This document shows positions 1 through 12,400 of a DNA stretch of 64,000 nucleotides, in pieces. The notes beneath the pieces are model-generated. The model was not told where the DNA came from. It ran no database searches and saw nothing but the letters and a program-made list of their open reading frames with translations. This DNA is from Ascidia mentula (Eukaryota > Chordata > Ascidiacea > Phlebobranchia > Ascidiidae). Position 1 is the first letter of the stretch; every line of letters begins with the position of its first letter. The translations under genes were made by a program, and so were the position numbers. The stretch is taken from assembly GCA_947561715.1 (NCBI GenBank), contig OX387200.1, forward strand, positions 14,944,501-15,008,500, in the 5' to 3' direction.

Positions 1-236
1 TTGCTGGAAGATATGGCGGGGTTTGACTTCTTTCCAATGGATTAACTGATTTAATTACATACTTTAATTACATAAATAGTAGAAGCACCTTTTGGCAGAT
101 ATTTTCATTTGTTTGAATTTTTTTTTATCACCGTCGGAATGCTCCCTTGACGCGAATATTCGGCAATGGAATTTTTTTTAATTTATCCCATTTGAGTTTA
201 ATAAAATTTTAAAAAGCAAATACATTACTTTTTCAG

Positions 237-2300
237 ACTGAAGAAGGGCACGGCTTACCACTGGGATCTCATGATCGTCGGATTAATCAATGTCCCCCTC
301 TCCGTGTTCAACCTACCCTGGGTGCACGCCGCCCTCCCTCATTCCCCTTTGCACGTGAAGGCATTGGCCGACGTCGAACAGCACGTCTCGAATCTGGGCA
401 CTGTTCACGACGAGTAAGTTCTCACGTAGTACTTGTTTTTGTTGTTATGTTAGTGTTTGGGAAGTTCAACGTTGCACTTGTCAAGTTCCTCTGCTCCTTT
501 GCACGTTTGTTTAAACATAATTAGACCAGTGCTTTCAGTGAAACTGTATTGATTTAACAATGTACTGTGTAAGACCTCCCATGAAGCGTGTATTTTGCAA
601 CGTAAGGTCAATTTTATGTATTAATATTGTTTTTAGCAAACAAGTCCGTTATTGCATTTGCCTTGCTTTGCAAAACGGCATTCGTCGGAAAATCTCAAAA
701 TATTTACCTTGATGACGTCTAGCGCTGTTGACTAATCGTCACGTGACAATAAACAATTCGCCCCCGCAAGTAACATAACGCAGAATCCACAGCTTGTTGA
801 TAAAACAGGGAAAATGTCATCTTAAGCCGCGTGAGCGGACGTTATGGCGACTACGCCTAAAGCCGGGCATTCCGCGACTAATGCTCTGCAATGCTGCCAG
901 CAAGGCGTTGGATTGTTTGCAGCTCACAGATTGTTCATGTGGATTTAATTTTTTGTGCAGGATCGTGAAAGTGCGCGAGACGAGACTTACTGCCATCATA
1001 TCCCATGTATTGATCGGCTTGTCTCTTCTGTTCGTCCAATACTTGCGATTCATTCCCATCGCAGTCCTGCAGGTGGGGCAAACTTGAATTGCTGTTAGCT
1101 GTCATGTTAAAAATCCGAAATAAATTGTTTATTGCGAAGGTGATTGTGTTATAAAAAACTATAAGCTGAACGAGTTCCATAATTGCATGTTATCTCCTTT
1201 TCTTATCACCACAATCGCAAGATCTGAAGTCGTATTTTATTCTTAATTATCTTCTTCACTTAATGTCAACAACACATAAGTTGTGGCTTAGCATATATAG
1301 AATGCCTGCAAGGCAAATTCCCTGGTGGTTTTACTTGTGCTCGCTACCTATTGCATGGATGTCAACAAAGAATTACTTGTTTTACTTATGTAGAAAACCT
1401 ATCGCATGGCTGTTAAAAACTGTGTTTTCCGCCCTATTATAAACATGCATCCTATTCCACGCAGGGCCTCTTTCTGTACCTTGGCTTCTCATCTTTCATC
1501 GGCAACCAGATGTTTGATCGTATGATGCTCGTCTTCACCGAGGGGGTAAGAATATCTATTATGACAACCTCACAAGCTCTTTTGGCAAAAAGATTATTTA
1601 ATTGATCGACGTTTTTGTCGTTAAACAACCGACATTAATCAGGACAAAGTCGCATTAGGTTTTATGACATCACAATGCGAAGATTTCCAAGCCAAAGGTT
1701 TTTTTTACACGCAGAGCTCCTACCCGCCCAATCACTACATACGGAAAGTGCCACACCGGACTGTCCACCTTTTCACTGCCTGCGAGCTCGCTTTGTTGCT
1801 TGTCGTCTGCGGGTTTGGTTTTGCCGAACAGTTTTATCTAAAGATGGTTTTTCCTGTCATTATTCTTCTGCTTATACCCGTGCGGTAAGTTGTAATTTTT
1901 AACATATTTTACTTTACCCATTTCTCTGTACTCAATGCATTGTCACCTACCTGTGTCGATGAGACGGCAGTTTGATAGATTTACTCTTAGTTTATGTCGT
2001 ATATTTTTCCGGTTGAACTTAATATTCTGTGTATTATTTTACAAAATTAACGTTGTTCTTGTTCACCCTTGAAAATTCGTGTTTCATTCTAAATTGCCTT
2101 GAAATGATATGTTCTGAAACGTCATTGATTTGCAGACATTTGCTTCTACCGTTGATAATGGAAAGAAAATATCTGGCAATCCTCGACTCGTAAGATGCTC
2201 TTCTTGGAAAAGTCTTACTGTACATAGATCTTCACCTATCATCGAATCAAAGCTGGCCCGTGAACTTTGGGAATTCATTGTTAACATTGGTTATACATAC

Positions 2301-2336
<36 letters not shown>

Positions 2337-2813
2337 TCACATGATCAGGGCATACGCGTGCAGAAAAATCGCAGTACAGGGCGTGGATGAAGTTAAGTTT
2401 TGCTACTTTACCAAAGTTGCAATATTACAAGTTGGCACCATAAGTTTCAGCCTAAGATACATACGCCGCCTTTGTGTACATGTTTATGCCGCGACTGTCT
2501 CGGTCATGGTGCTGCATTGTCATTTTGTCAAGTTCATTCTTGTTTGCTGTATTTGTTGTTGCCATTATTGTTTATATCTTCCAATCGACCATGCTTTTAT
2601 TGTCTACGTGTGTAAAAACATGCAAAAATGTGGTGTAAAAAATGTGTTGTAAAGGAAGCGTAGGCAGTGGAGTAAGGTATATGGGTCAAATTGTATTGGG
2701 TGCTGTTTAATCTTCTATATAAGTGAGAGTGGTATTTATTAACACTTGAATCGTCGCGTGTTTTTTGCAGTCCGAAAATCCACCTAACTCCGAAGAAAGG
2801 CGAACTTGTTTAG
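237..2813 (+). CDS. SLC4-family anion/bicarbonate transporter, C-terminal part (SLC4A11-like)
   Basis: This is the 3' end of a multi-pass plasma-membrane transporter gene; its 5' exons lie left of the window. I see exons at 237-413, 961-1072, 1465-1545, 1715-1884 and 2771-2813, with GT-AG borders and phases that join in frame. The product contains [70 protein letters not shown] and [20 protein letters not shown], followed by a last transmembrane segment and a short basic tail ([14 protein letters not shown]). These are signature blocks of the SLC4 transmembrane domain. The YHWDL block and the short tail look closest to SLC4A11, a proton/hydroxide- and ammonia-linked member, but the subfamily is inferred. 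A poly(A) signal lies about 90 bases after the stop. Confidence 0.88.
2306..2334. repeat. (AT)n microsatellite
   Basis: This is a run of about 14 AT units inside the last intron of the SLC4 gene. It is probably polymorphic in length. Confidence 0.9.
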
Positions 2814-2899
2814 AAAGGGTGCATATGTGTCAGATAAGAGTGGTGCTGTGTTTTGCCCATTTGTTGAGTACCACGTTGTCGGGATGGACACCGACCGAA

Positions 2900-2905
2900 A
2901 ATAAA
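2900..2905 (+). terminator. Poly(A) signal of the SLC4 gene
   Basis: AATAAA lies 87 bases downstream of the SLC4 stop codon. The ribozyme-bearing insertion begins about 45 bases further on, so it probably lies just outside the mature transcript. Confidence 0.65.
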
Positions 2906-2948
2906 GTATTTATTTTATGTTCTCAACAAACAAACTAACTGCATTGAA

Positions 2949-3160
2949 TTGTGTATAAGCTGCTGACAGATGGCTACTGTTTCGACCTAAAAAGTCTGAT
3001 TTGTATAGTCACCACAAAGTGGAAGTCTTTGCTTGGCCGTTTGGTCAGCAAAGTCGTCTGATAGTCACACCAGCTGCTCTGATGAGACCTTTTAGGTCGA
3101 AACAGTGGCCATCTGTCTGCAGCTTATACACAATTCATATTATTGGCTCCACTTAGCTTG
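2949..3160. mobile_element. Foldback insertion with flanking 11-bp direct repeats
   Basis: ACTGCATTGAA occurs at 2938-2948 and again at 3161-3171, as expected of a target-site duplication around a 212-bp insertion. Inside are inverted arms of about 46 bp at 2947-2992 and 3090-3135, separated by about 97 bp. The right arm, with the sequence just before it, forms a hammerhead ribozyme motif. The left arm is an inverted copy whose catalytic core is damaged. Metazoan Penelope-like elements and small retrozymes carry hammerheads, so this is plausibly a short derivative of one of them. There is no coding capacity. Confidence 0.65.
3072..3124 (+). ncRNA. Hammerhead self-cleaving ribozyme motif (type I topology)
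   Basis: All invariant core elements are present in order. CTGATGA is at 3079-3085. Stem II is GACC (3086-3089) with GGTC (3095-3098) and a 5-base loop. GAAA is at 3099-3102. Stem III pairs ACAG (3102-3105) with CTGT (3113-3116). The cleavage-site C is 3117, preceded by U. Stem I is open to both ends and pairs 3072-3077 with 3119-3124 (six Watson-Crick pairs), leaving a U-U mismatch next to the core. The short stem III resembles animal retroelement hammerheads, which often act as dimers. Activity is not shown by sequence alone. Confidence 0.75.
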
Positions 3161-4140
3161 ACTGCATTGAACCGCACTACGCGCCCAAATGTGCAAAATA
3201 ACTAGTCTTTTTAAACATTTAAAATAATATTTAGACGTTAACGTCTATGGTTAAAAACTTTAAACAAGTATAATTGGCTGCGTAGTTTTTTTGCTGAATT
3301 TTGTCACACTCGCAGCAGCGATACAGTGTTTGTCATTTTATTAGCTCTTTATCTCTCTCTAGCGAAGTGCTAAATTTTTGATTAACAACATTTACTCATT
3401 ACGTAACATTATAATAACTTTGCTTTCACTAGATTTCTTTGCATAGTAAAACATATTCTTGGCCTTCTTGTTAGTTAATCTGTGTGGATGTGACCTTCTG
3501 ACTGACATTTTACTTCCAAAAAATTTAATTCGCCAATGCATTAAATTCAAAAGATCCCGGATTTTTGTTTATTTTGCTGTGTGACAGCGAGCTACTGTGA
3601 TCCTGTCCGAAAACGTGGTCAATACCGTATTTTTTACCTTATATTTGACGTCTTCTTGCCCTGTTTCTGTTTATTGAGACAACGCTTTTTGTTTATTGTT
3701 TTTTCTCCTTGGATATAACATGACAAATCTTTACAGCACATATTTATAATTTGGGGGTCCGGCATATGGGGCCTTTGTAAGTAAGGACTACTACACCCAA
3801 CCCTTCCCGATGTGAGCGTCGGTTTATTTTTAAACTCGAGCAAGCGAAGTGTATCAATGTCAAAGTTTTATGGAAAGGTCAATGAAATAAAGCGTGTTAT
3901 TCACCTGACTTAAACCAGCAGCTTGAATGGTCGTAATGCTTGTAATCATTGTAATTAAACATGTAGCATATTATGAATGAACATTTAGGCAGATTGGACT
4001 GAAAGTTGGGCATGTTGTGTTCATTGTTACATTGTATTGTATGGCTGTGTTTGAAAACTAAAGACTAATTTTTCAGTGGAGAACATAAATGAGTAAACTA
4101 TAAATTCTGTTAAGCTTTGTTTTGCTACATTATAGCAACT

Positions 4141-7100
4141 ATGCTAAGCCTGAAGACGGTCCGAAGGGTTCCCCTGCCATCCATTGTACTATCCTGCAGC
4201 AACAAGCATTATCCAATTAAAGTTTATTGCCAGAGACTTTCATATACTACCACAAAAAGATACTCAATATGTACATTTACAAGATGCCCGTTGGTTGTCC
4301 ACCACAGAAGGATTGCACCAACCACATCCGCTGCACTTTTCCACCAGAGTGTGAGATTTTACTCCTTGCCTCCACACACTAAAATGCTTTTGCCTGCACT
4401 CTCTCCAACCATGGAGCAAGGAACAATTGTGAAGTGGGAAGTAAAAGAGGGTGATGCTTTTAGTGCTGGTGACTTGCTGGCAGATATTGAAACAGACAAA
4501 GCAGTTATGGGATTTGAAGCCGTTGATGACGGAATAATAGCCAGAATTATAGTCCCTGAAGGTACAAAGGATATTCCATTAGGAACACTGGTGGCAATTG
4601 CAGTGGAGGATGAAGAACATCTTGCAGCATTTAAGGATGTATCAATCGGTAGGACAGATAGGGACTTTCATGTTCCAACAATAACTTTTTTCTAAATACA
4701 TTTTCAGTTATAGTAGTCTTGTATTTTTGTAATTTCAGAATAATTGTAACATATTCCTGGGACTCCAAAAGGAGTAAAAGACCATAAGTGCCAGTATAAG
4801 ATCTTGATTTATCAACAGAAATGTGTATTTTGCCCATTGGCATCTTCAGCTTCTGGCTAAAATGAATAGCAATAAAATAAAAAATTAGAAACCACAACAA
4901 AAAAAACAACAACAGTAAGTCCACTTTTGGGACTGACAAGACAAAAACAGAGAAACTGAGGATGCCAATAATAGGCGAAATTAATATTTCTGTTAATAAA
5001 TCAAGATCTTATACTGGTGTTGATCGTCTTTTACTCCTTTTAGAGTTCAAGAAATATAATATATATCGATTCGCAAGGACAGATCCGTCGGTAACCAATT
5101 TGCACAGACTGATTCCTTTGGTCACTTTTGACATTTTCTCTTGAAACATATGCATAGTTATTGTTTTGATGTTATATTTGTGGTAGATTATACAGTATTT
5201 AAAAGGTCTTTATAACATTTATGTACAGAGGAGCTGAATGCAGATTCATCACAGACAACAGCCTCCGGACCAACCACAGCAACTGAGACCCCAACGACAG
5301 TTTCTCCAGCTACCTCTGCATCTGCAGCTTCCAATTATCCCCCACATGACAAAGTGCTGTTGCCAGCCTTGTCCCCCACGATGACAACTGGTACCATTGT
5401 CTCGTAAGCATTTGGGGTTCTGTTATTTTGCAAAAAAAACTATTTTTTAGTATTGTTTCATTTCAGGTGGGACAAAAAAGTGGGAGATAAGATTGAAGAG
5501 GGGGATTCTGTTGCTACTGTTGAAACTGACAAAGCATCAGTGTCTCTTGATTATCAAGATGAAGGTATGATTTTGTAAATGATAAAGGACTTGTTGCCAG
5601 TTGGTTCAAATAGATTTAAATAGGTATATATAAATATAGTATGTATATATCTGAATATCCCCCAAAAAATGTGATTGCTGATGTTGTGTTGTGAAACAAA
5701 CATTTCAACTTTTCAGGCTACTTGGCCAAAATTTTAATGGAGGAAGGTGTGAAGGACTTGCCATTGGGAACCCCAGTGTGTATCATTGTAGAAAATGAAG
5801 AGGACGTGGCAGCTTTCAAAGATTATGTAGACACAGGTGGGAAAAGTTAATATCAATTATGAGATTACTTTATTATCCAACATACATCATTTAGGTACTG
5901 CTCCTGTTGTGTCTGCAACTCCAGAGAGTGCCCCAACAGTTGGAGCGACACAGGCTCCATTATCAACACCTGCTTCTGTCCCAGCGCAACCAATGCAGGT
6001 ACAACAAGGAGAAAGGGTGTTTGCAAGTCCTTTGGCAAGAAAATTGGCACTGGAGCAAGGAATATCACTGGCTACCCTTGCAGGTAAATACCAAAAAAAT
6101 AAGCAAGGCCAAAATTAATTGTGGCTTTACGAAATATTAGTAAAGTCAGTCATTCGTGTTTTTGTTTCTATTTCACAGTTAGATTTTTTGTCAGTTTGCT
6201 TCCATTTATATACATTATAAAACTATCACATTGTTATAGGTCATGGATCTGGCCCACATGGAAGAATTCGTGCCCAGGACTTATCAAAGGCTGCACAAGT
6301 TGCCATGGCTACACCTGAAACACCAAAGGCGCCAACGCCTGATGTTGTTGTACCATCAATGGTTGCAGAAGATGGAAAATATGTCGATATTCCTTTGTCC
6401 AATATTAGAAAAGTTAGCTCAGTTGTATGAATTAAATTGAAATATTCTTAAGCCTGTTTTTTTTTTAATTTACTGTAGATTACAGCAAAGCGTCTGCTGG
6501 AGTCCAAGCATACAATCCCTCACTACTATCTTACTGTCGATGTTGAAATGGACAAAGTTCTTGCTCTAAGGAAAAACTTTAACAATGAATTACAGGAAAA
6601 AGGTAACCTTGATGTGTAAGGGTCTGAGATTGTGTATACTCAGATAAATACACTGGGGCAGGATGTCTCAATTTGTATGGCATGTAAATGCTATCCTAGT
6701 TTTTAGGATGTGTTGTACCAGTGCAAGACCATAAATAATAACATCACTGTATTGACTGACTTGCTTGCTTTCATTCAGTGTGGTTTCATTTCAAACTATC
6801 ATAAAAGCTGGTTGAATATTAATTCAGGAGATCTACTTGTGCCATGACCTGAACCAGTTTAATTACCACTCTACTAGGGGTGGGTTAAATAGACAAAAGG
6901 AAATTACCATGTTGTTTATAGTATGTATGAACAAACCTTTATTTTTCTTGTTACTTCATGAAATATTTGCTACTAATTGCACGAAAATACCTGTCTTTGT
7001 AATATGGAAAATTACCTTTCAGGGACAAAGATTTCAGTCAATGACTTCATTATCAAAGCATCAGCCTTGTCTTGCATAAAAGTACCAGAAGCCAATTCGT

Positions 7101-8024
7101 CCTGGAGGGACACATTTATCAGGCAGTAAGTAACCTCGCTTTTTGAACGTAATTTTTAAGACCATAGGAAATTTAACACTGATTTTACCCAAGAAACACA
7201 ACTGTTGATATGAGTGTGGCGGTGAGCACTGACAATGGTCTTATCACCCCCATTGTGTTTGACGCCCATACCAAAGGCCTTGAGTCGATTTCGAAAGATG
7301 TGGTGTCTTTGGCTGCCAAAGCCCGAGACGGAAAGCTTCAGCCCCATGAATTTATGGTTTGTATACTGTTTTACATGTTTTTGCATTGAGTCATTTTGTA
7401 CTTTCTGTCACAGGGTGGCACATTTACCATCAGCAACTTGGGAATGTTTGGTGTGAAGCACTTTAGCGCAATAATCAATCCACCCCAGGCCTGTATATTG
7501 GCAGTGGGAGCCGCCAGACGTGAATTGGTGCCAGATGACAATGCCGAAAGCGGGTAAGTTGCGTTGGTGTGACCATTTGGGATGTGTTGCAAAAAGCATA
7601 AATGATCAACTTCGCGCTTTTGAAAGAAAACTACATAGATTTTTACCTGTTAAGCGCCAAATACTTGTAAAAACGTTATTAGGCAAAAAAATCGAACCTC
7701 AAACCAAATAGCACAAGCACAGCGCTCATTTCAGGAAAAAAAAAAAAAAAAAAAAACATTCAAACAACCCTTTTGAACAGATGTGTCATTTCCGGTGTTA
7801 AATTTATTTTGTGTATCTGCGAAATACGTTGTTTATACATGTGTGTTGCCACTGTAATTGTCAAAAACGACACTCCCAATAACCTACTATTTAGGTACAG
7901 AGAGGCAACTTTGGTTGCTGTCACACTTAGTTGCGACCATCGTGTTGTGGATGGCGCTGTCGGTGCTCAGTGGCTGCAACATTTCAAGAAGTACATTGAA
8001 AACCCTGTGAAAATGCTCCTGTAG
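4141..8024 (+). CDS. DLAT: Dihydrolipoyllysine-residue acetyltransferase, E2 of pyruvate dehydrogenase
   Basis: It transfers acetyl groups from lipoamide to CoA in the mitochondrial pyruvate dehydrogenase complex. Exons are 4141-4648, 5229-5403, 5467-5564, 5717-5836, 5895-6083, 6240-6412, 6479-6602, 7023-7125, 7194-7356, 7414-7553 and 7895-8024, giving about 640 residues (the vertebrate protein has about 647). Domains in order: an arginine-rich mitochondrial presequence, lipoyl domain 1 ([13 protein letters not shown] with lipoylated ETDKA), lipoyl domain 2 ([18 protein letters not shown]), a Pro/Ala/Thr linker, the peripheral subunit-binding domain ([15 protein letters not shown]), and the acetyltransferase domain with catalytic DHRVVDG near the C-terminus. 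I start at ATG 4141, six bases after an AG acceptor at 4134-4135, which suggests 5' UTR splicing or trans-splicing. The intron after 6412 has a weak GTTAGC donor. Confidence 0.96.
4761..5048. repeat. Foldback (inverted-repeat) element in DLAT intron 1
   Basis: Arms at about 4761-4849 and 4956-5048 are imperfect reverse complements. They share blocks such as CCAGTATAAGATCTTGATTT against its complement, GGAGTAAAAGAC against GTCTTTTACTCC, and GATGCCAA against its complement. The spacer is about 105 bp. No terminal repeat of a known superfamily or clear target duplication is visible. It is probably a MITE or a foldback made by an inverted duplication. Confidence 0.75.
7737..7758. repeat. Poly(A) tract in the last DLAT intron
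   Basis: This is a run of about 22 A residues in the intron between 7553 and 7895. It may be the tail of an old retroposed insertion, but no body is recognisable beside it. Confidence 0.6.
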
Positions 8025-8235
8025 GCGAAGGGCCCTTGCAAACCCCTTAACCTCTTCAAACCTACAGAGTTTGACATTTCTCAGTTTCTTTAACAGCGAA
8101 TACACAATTAAAACCATTGCAACCTGACATCAGTTAGAACCGTTAACATTATTTTTGTGTATTGCTTGCAAAGGAAATGTTCCGTTTTTCTGTTTTGATT
8201 GGCTTCTTGCATTTTTCAGATATTTATTCGTATTA

Positions 8236-8241
8236 AATAAA
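8236..8241 (+). terminator. Poly(A) signal of DLAT
   Basis: AATAAA lies about 210 bases after the DLAT stop and is the first such hexamer downstream. Confidence 0.65.
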
Positions 8242-9273
8242 AAGTTCAGTGTACCGTATACGATTGTTAGCCGCCCTCGAATGTAAGCCGCACGTAAATG
8301 TTAAGGCAAACTTAGGTGCCCTACAACAATAATTGCCAACACATCTGTCGTTTAAATTTGTCAGATACGCGGACAACCTTGGAAAGGTCCGCAGGGAGGA
8401 CAAACTGTCCTGACATGTTTTGCACTTGCTTCAGTTCCCTATATATTTATCCATATTTTGAGTGGCGCCAGAAAAAAAATTCTTACTTGACTGTGCAAAC
8501 TCTACCGCGAAGTAGAATTATGTCTTACTGAAGACTGACTTCATTCAAAGACGCTTTAGATTCATATTTTTCTGAATTGCTTTCTACTTTAAGGATAGTT
8601 TTTCCATGGGCACCTGACTATTAACTTTAGCATATGTGAGGTCGGCAACACCGTCCTGGGAATAATGATTTCACCTCTTTAATCTGCTAATTGTTGAACA
8701 TGTACTACAATTGTGCACACAAAAATATGGCGGGAAGTCATATCATTTTGAGATAATTTGTTAACTGGCATCATGCTGCGTTCCAAACGGTGTCGGTACC
8801 TGGTCTGTGTTGTCTATAACGGTGTTATCGGGATGCTATTTATTTTCCTGTATCTGTGTTTATTTTGGTTGTAGTTTTCGCGAAAATAACTTTAAATCAG
8901 AACTCCCCAACCACTTTTTGCACTGCGCAGGTAGTATTTTCACAGACCGGCCTTTAAGTTGTAGCAGATAAATACAACATAAATTAATAAAGAATAAGAA
9001 GTACAGTGTATACGTATGCCTAATTCTCTGTACGACTGGGCCCCTTGGTCATAGACAATAACATGCGACAGTTACTAGATTGGAATAGGTTTGTAGCCTG
9101 TTTTCGTAACTGCTTGTATGTGAAGAGTGTGAAATCTTTAAATTATGTTTTTTCTTCTTCACGGACCCCTACCTGTCCGCGATCGAATGCATGGCGACTC
9201 CTGCTCCTGTCTTTGAAATTATATGATTTCTATTGAGAAAAACGACCCTAAGGTTGTGGATTACCAACTCGTT
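8242..9273. other. Intergenic region, DLAT to RPS19
   Basis: This is about 1 kb with no supported gene. It must hold the RPS19 promoter near its right end. I see no clear repeat or TATA box close to the proposed start at about 9274. Confidence 0.5.
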
Positions 9274-9299
9274 CTTTCTCCGGCAGAACACGCTGCAAG
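9274..9299 (+). promoter_or_regulatory. RPS19: Putative RPS19 5' UTR exon starting with a TOP-like tract
   Basis: A pyrimidine run (CTTTCTCC) followed by a short sequence ends at a GTAGTG donor at 9300. The next acceptor abuts the RPS19 ATG at 9411. A 5' terminal oligopyrimidine tract is the usual translational control element of ribosomal-protein mRNAs. The exact start is inferred. Confidence 0.5.
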
Positions 9300-9410
9300 G
9301 TAGTGCTGATTTTTTTTCTGTTAAAAATATTAATTTTACCATGTTGTGAGAGTTACGTTGTGTAAAATCAACTCTAAATTGCGAACAATGTATTTCCATG
9401 TATTTTTTAG

Positions 9411-12400
9411 ATGGTCCGTGTGACAGTTAAGGACGTCAACCAGCAAGAATTTGTGGTGGCTTTGGCCGCGCATCTTAAAAAGTAAGAACATGTTACATGC
9501 CTTTGAAATAAATTAAATGGTTTAGTTATCAAGCGCAATTTCGCATCGATATATTCATCAACGCACTTCCGTGCTTTTAATGGAAACCAAAGTAGGTTAA
9601 ATCTTTAATCCACCAACAATTTTGAAATTTTACTATTTCTTGTGGCTTATTAATATGCATGATAAAAAATATGACTTACATTTATTTATACATTTAAATC
9701 AAATATTTCATGAAAATCTGAAACCTAATTGGATATTACAATATAAATGCCAGATTGGAAAGTTCTGCAGACTATTATAAATTTTCAAATGTTAATCCAT
9801 CAGCTAAATTTATCAGTAAGTTTTTGAGAACGTTTTTCCAATCTGGTATAACATAAGACTGGTTATTTAGTGAATTAATCATAAATATACTATGTTATTG
9901 ACAGATCTGGAAAACTAAAGGTGCCAGAATGGGTTGATATTGCCAAAACTGGAATTTACAAGGAACTGGCACCATACGACCAGGATTGGTACTACACTAG
10001 ATGTGCATCTGTCATCAGGCATTTGTACATTCGTGGCGGAGCTGGTGTAAAATCCTTTCAAAAGATCTATGGAGGTATTCATGATTATTGTATTGGTTTG
10101 CACATAGTCACGTTGTTTAGTTACACAATTATTGCCAGTAGAACTTCTAGGCTGTTTAACAGTCTCACAATGCTGATTATTATCAGTGACATGTTTATTA
10201 CTAAAACATGGGGCAATTTATTAACAGGATCAGAATGGTAATATGCAATTGTAAGCAACACTTTATATTATCATTACTACATAACCAAATTAGATAACTC
10301 ATTTTCATATTCTAGAAGTGGTTATCATGTAACTAAATGGGAAATTGTGGCATTACTGAAAAGTTTGCCTTGATTATGCATTAGTCCATAAACTAAAATT
10401 TTAAAATGCTGTTTAAGTGGAAATTAACAACCCTAACATGTATGTCTTGCTCTTGGGGAAATCACAGACACTTATAACATAAATACATGTTTATAGATTT
10501 GATCTCACAAAAACACAATTTAAATTTGCCCCTGTTACTGCATTGTGGGCCAGCTTGTTTGTTGTCACCAAAAATTTGGAACCTTCTAAAACTTAAGTGT
10601 AAATCAAGATTCAAAAAAATTCGGTCTGAATCTTACCCTAAAATACTTAATGAGGTAAATTGTACTCAGGTCGCAAACGTCGTGGAACCAAGCCTGCTCA
10701 CTTTTGTCCTGGATCCTCCTCTGTTGCAAGAAAAGTCCTCCAATCGCTTGAGGGCATTAAACTTGTCACCAAAGATGAAATGGGGTTAGTATGAATTGAA
10801 CAGTTTTTTAATGAATAAACTTTGGCGTGCAAAGGGCCATTTTCTCTCTTTCTGCACTAAACTGAAACATACTCTTGCACTAAAATGAAAACTTGGAATC
10901 ACATAACATCAAAAGTTGCCATGGATGTTAACACACAGGAACCAAATTAAATGTTTGCAAAATGTACAGGAACAGCAAAGGGCCACATGTGGCTCCAGAG
11001 CTTTGGGTTGCTGAGTAGACCTTGACTTAGTCAATACAAATGGTCATTGAGTCAGATTGTGTTCATGACACTGAAGTGTTTCTTGCACAAAGCAAAATAA
11101 AATTCAACTTATATACATAAAAATCTATGCCCATTTATACCATTATAACCTGGCACAACCTTCTGAAAGGTGTTTGCATTACCCACATAAAAAAAATTAT
11201 TCAACCACCAGTGGGCAGTAAAGCATCAAGGTTTTTTTGGTACATGCAAGTTTGCTTGCCAATGTTTTGTTTTGTAAAAGGAAACATTAAGTTTCTTGGA
11301 CTTTTCGGGTTTTACAACTACAAGTTTTTGCTTTAATTAATGTCAATCTTTTTACCACGGTTATGTAGTTTGTTGTATTATAACTTTTTAACATTGTGCC
11401 TGCAGCTGCGTGTAAGATAGTGTTTTTATCACCATTTCAATCATGTAATTTTATGCCGCTTGTCAATGGGGCGATCGTTATGATGCAACTGAATACAGCC
11501 TAAACGCTTCAAACCTTTTGGATAAAGTATGGGGTTTTAATGGGAACTATTTATCTTTATCAAATGTCATAATGGAAAGTATTCACTTTTAATACTATCA
11601 GGTTATGACAAGTTAATGATTTAAATATACAGTGTGGTTATTAAGGACTTATATATTAGTAACTGTAGTTTTTGTGTGTGCACGAAGGGATACCTAAATG
11701 AACCCCTCCGTATTTGGCACATGCGCGCTGATTTAACGATTGATCTGTCATAATTCTGCTTCCCAGCGTGTATCCAACCGACAGGTGTGCAGAAATAACC
11801 CGCATCCTTCATATTTTAAAATATAGGTAAATCGAGAAAGGCGACCTGATGTTTTAAGGCGGTTTAAATTACACACGGCAGAAACACAGGATACAAAGCC
11901 GGTCTTCTCATTCATTATTACCCTGCACTTTTGGCGCTCGTGCTGCGTGTCATCAGCGGCGCACGGTGGTAAGCCCGGTGGTTACAGTGGCATCACCGGT
12001 TTATTTTAGGTGCCCAAATCGCTATCGTCATCATCGCCACGTCAGTTCTGTGTTTGTCAGGGAAAAATGTCAACCCATGGTTCTCAATGGGGGATTCGCG
12101 ATCTGTGTTTTTTTTGTCTTGTTTGTATGTATCGAGTACCAAAATTTCTTGGGGAATCCCATAAACCCTTACGCTAAAGAGAAAGTTACCTGCTCTGGTA
12201 AATTTCGTGTTCATGAAGTTGTTTTTCTGGTGACACATCGGTTAACACCCTTTTGTTCCACTACCCCAGCTAGCATATTCGGCCCGCGGGTTTTTATTAA
12301 AATTATGAGTGCAGTTGGCAAAAAGTTGGCCAACGTTGTGTCAACCTGAAATTTTTCGGTCAAAACCATAGTTTTTCTTTAAAAGCAACAGTGGTTCTGT

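Larger units (their letters stand above)
2814..4135. other. Intergenic region, SLC4 to DLAT
   Basis: It holds the SLC4 3' UTR and poly(A) signal, the foldback/hammerhead insertion, and about 1 kb of AT-rich sequence leading to the DLAT acceptor at 4135. I see no open reading frame with codon structure or splice context in the remainder. Confidence 0.6.

Noticed and set aside
11966..12349. 127-residue open frame on the plus strand
   Set aside because: It lies inside the last RPS19 intron, has no recognisable domain, overlaps an opposite-strand open frame of similar quality and has no splice or start context.
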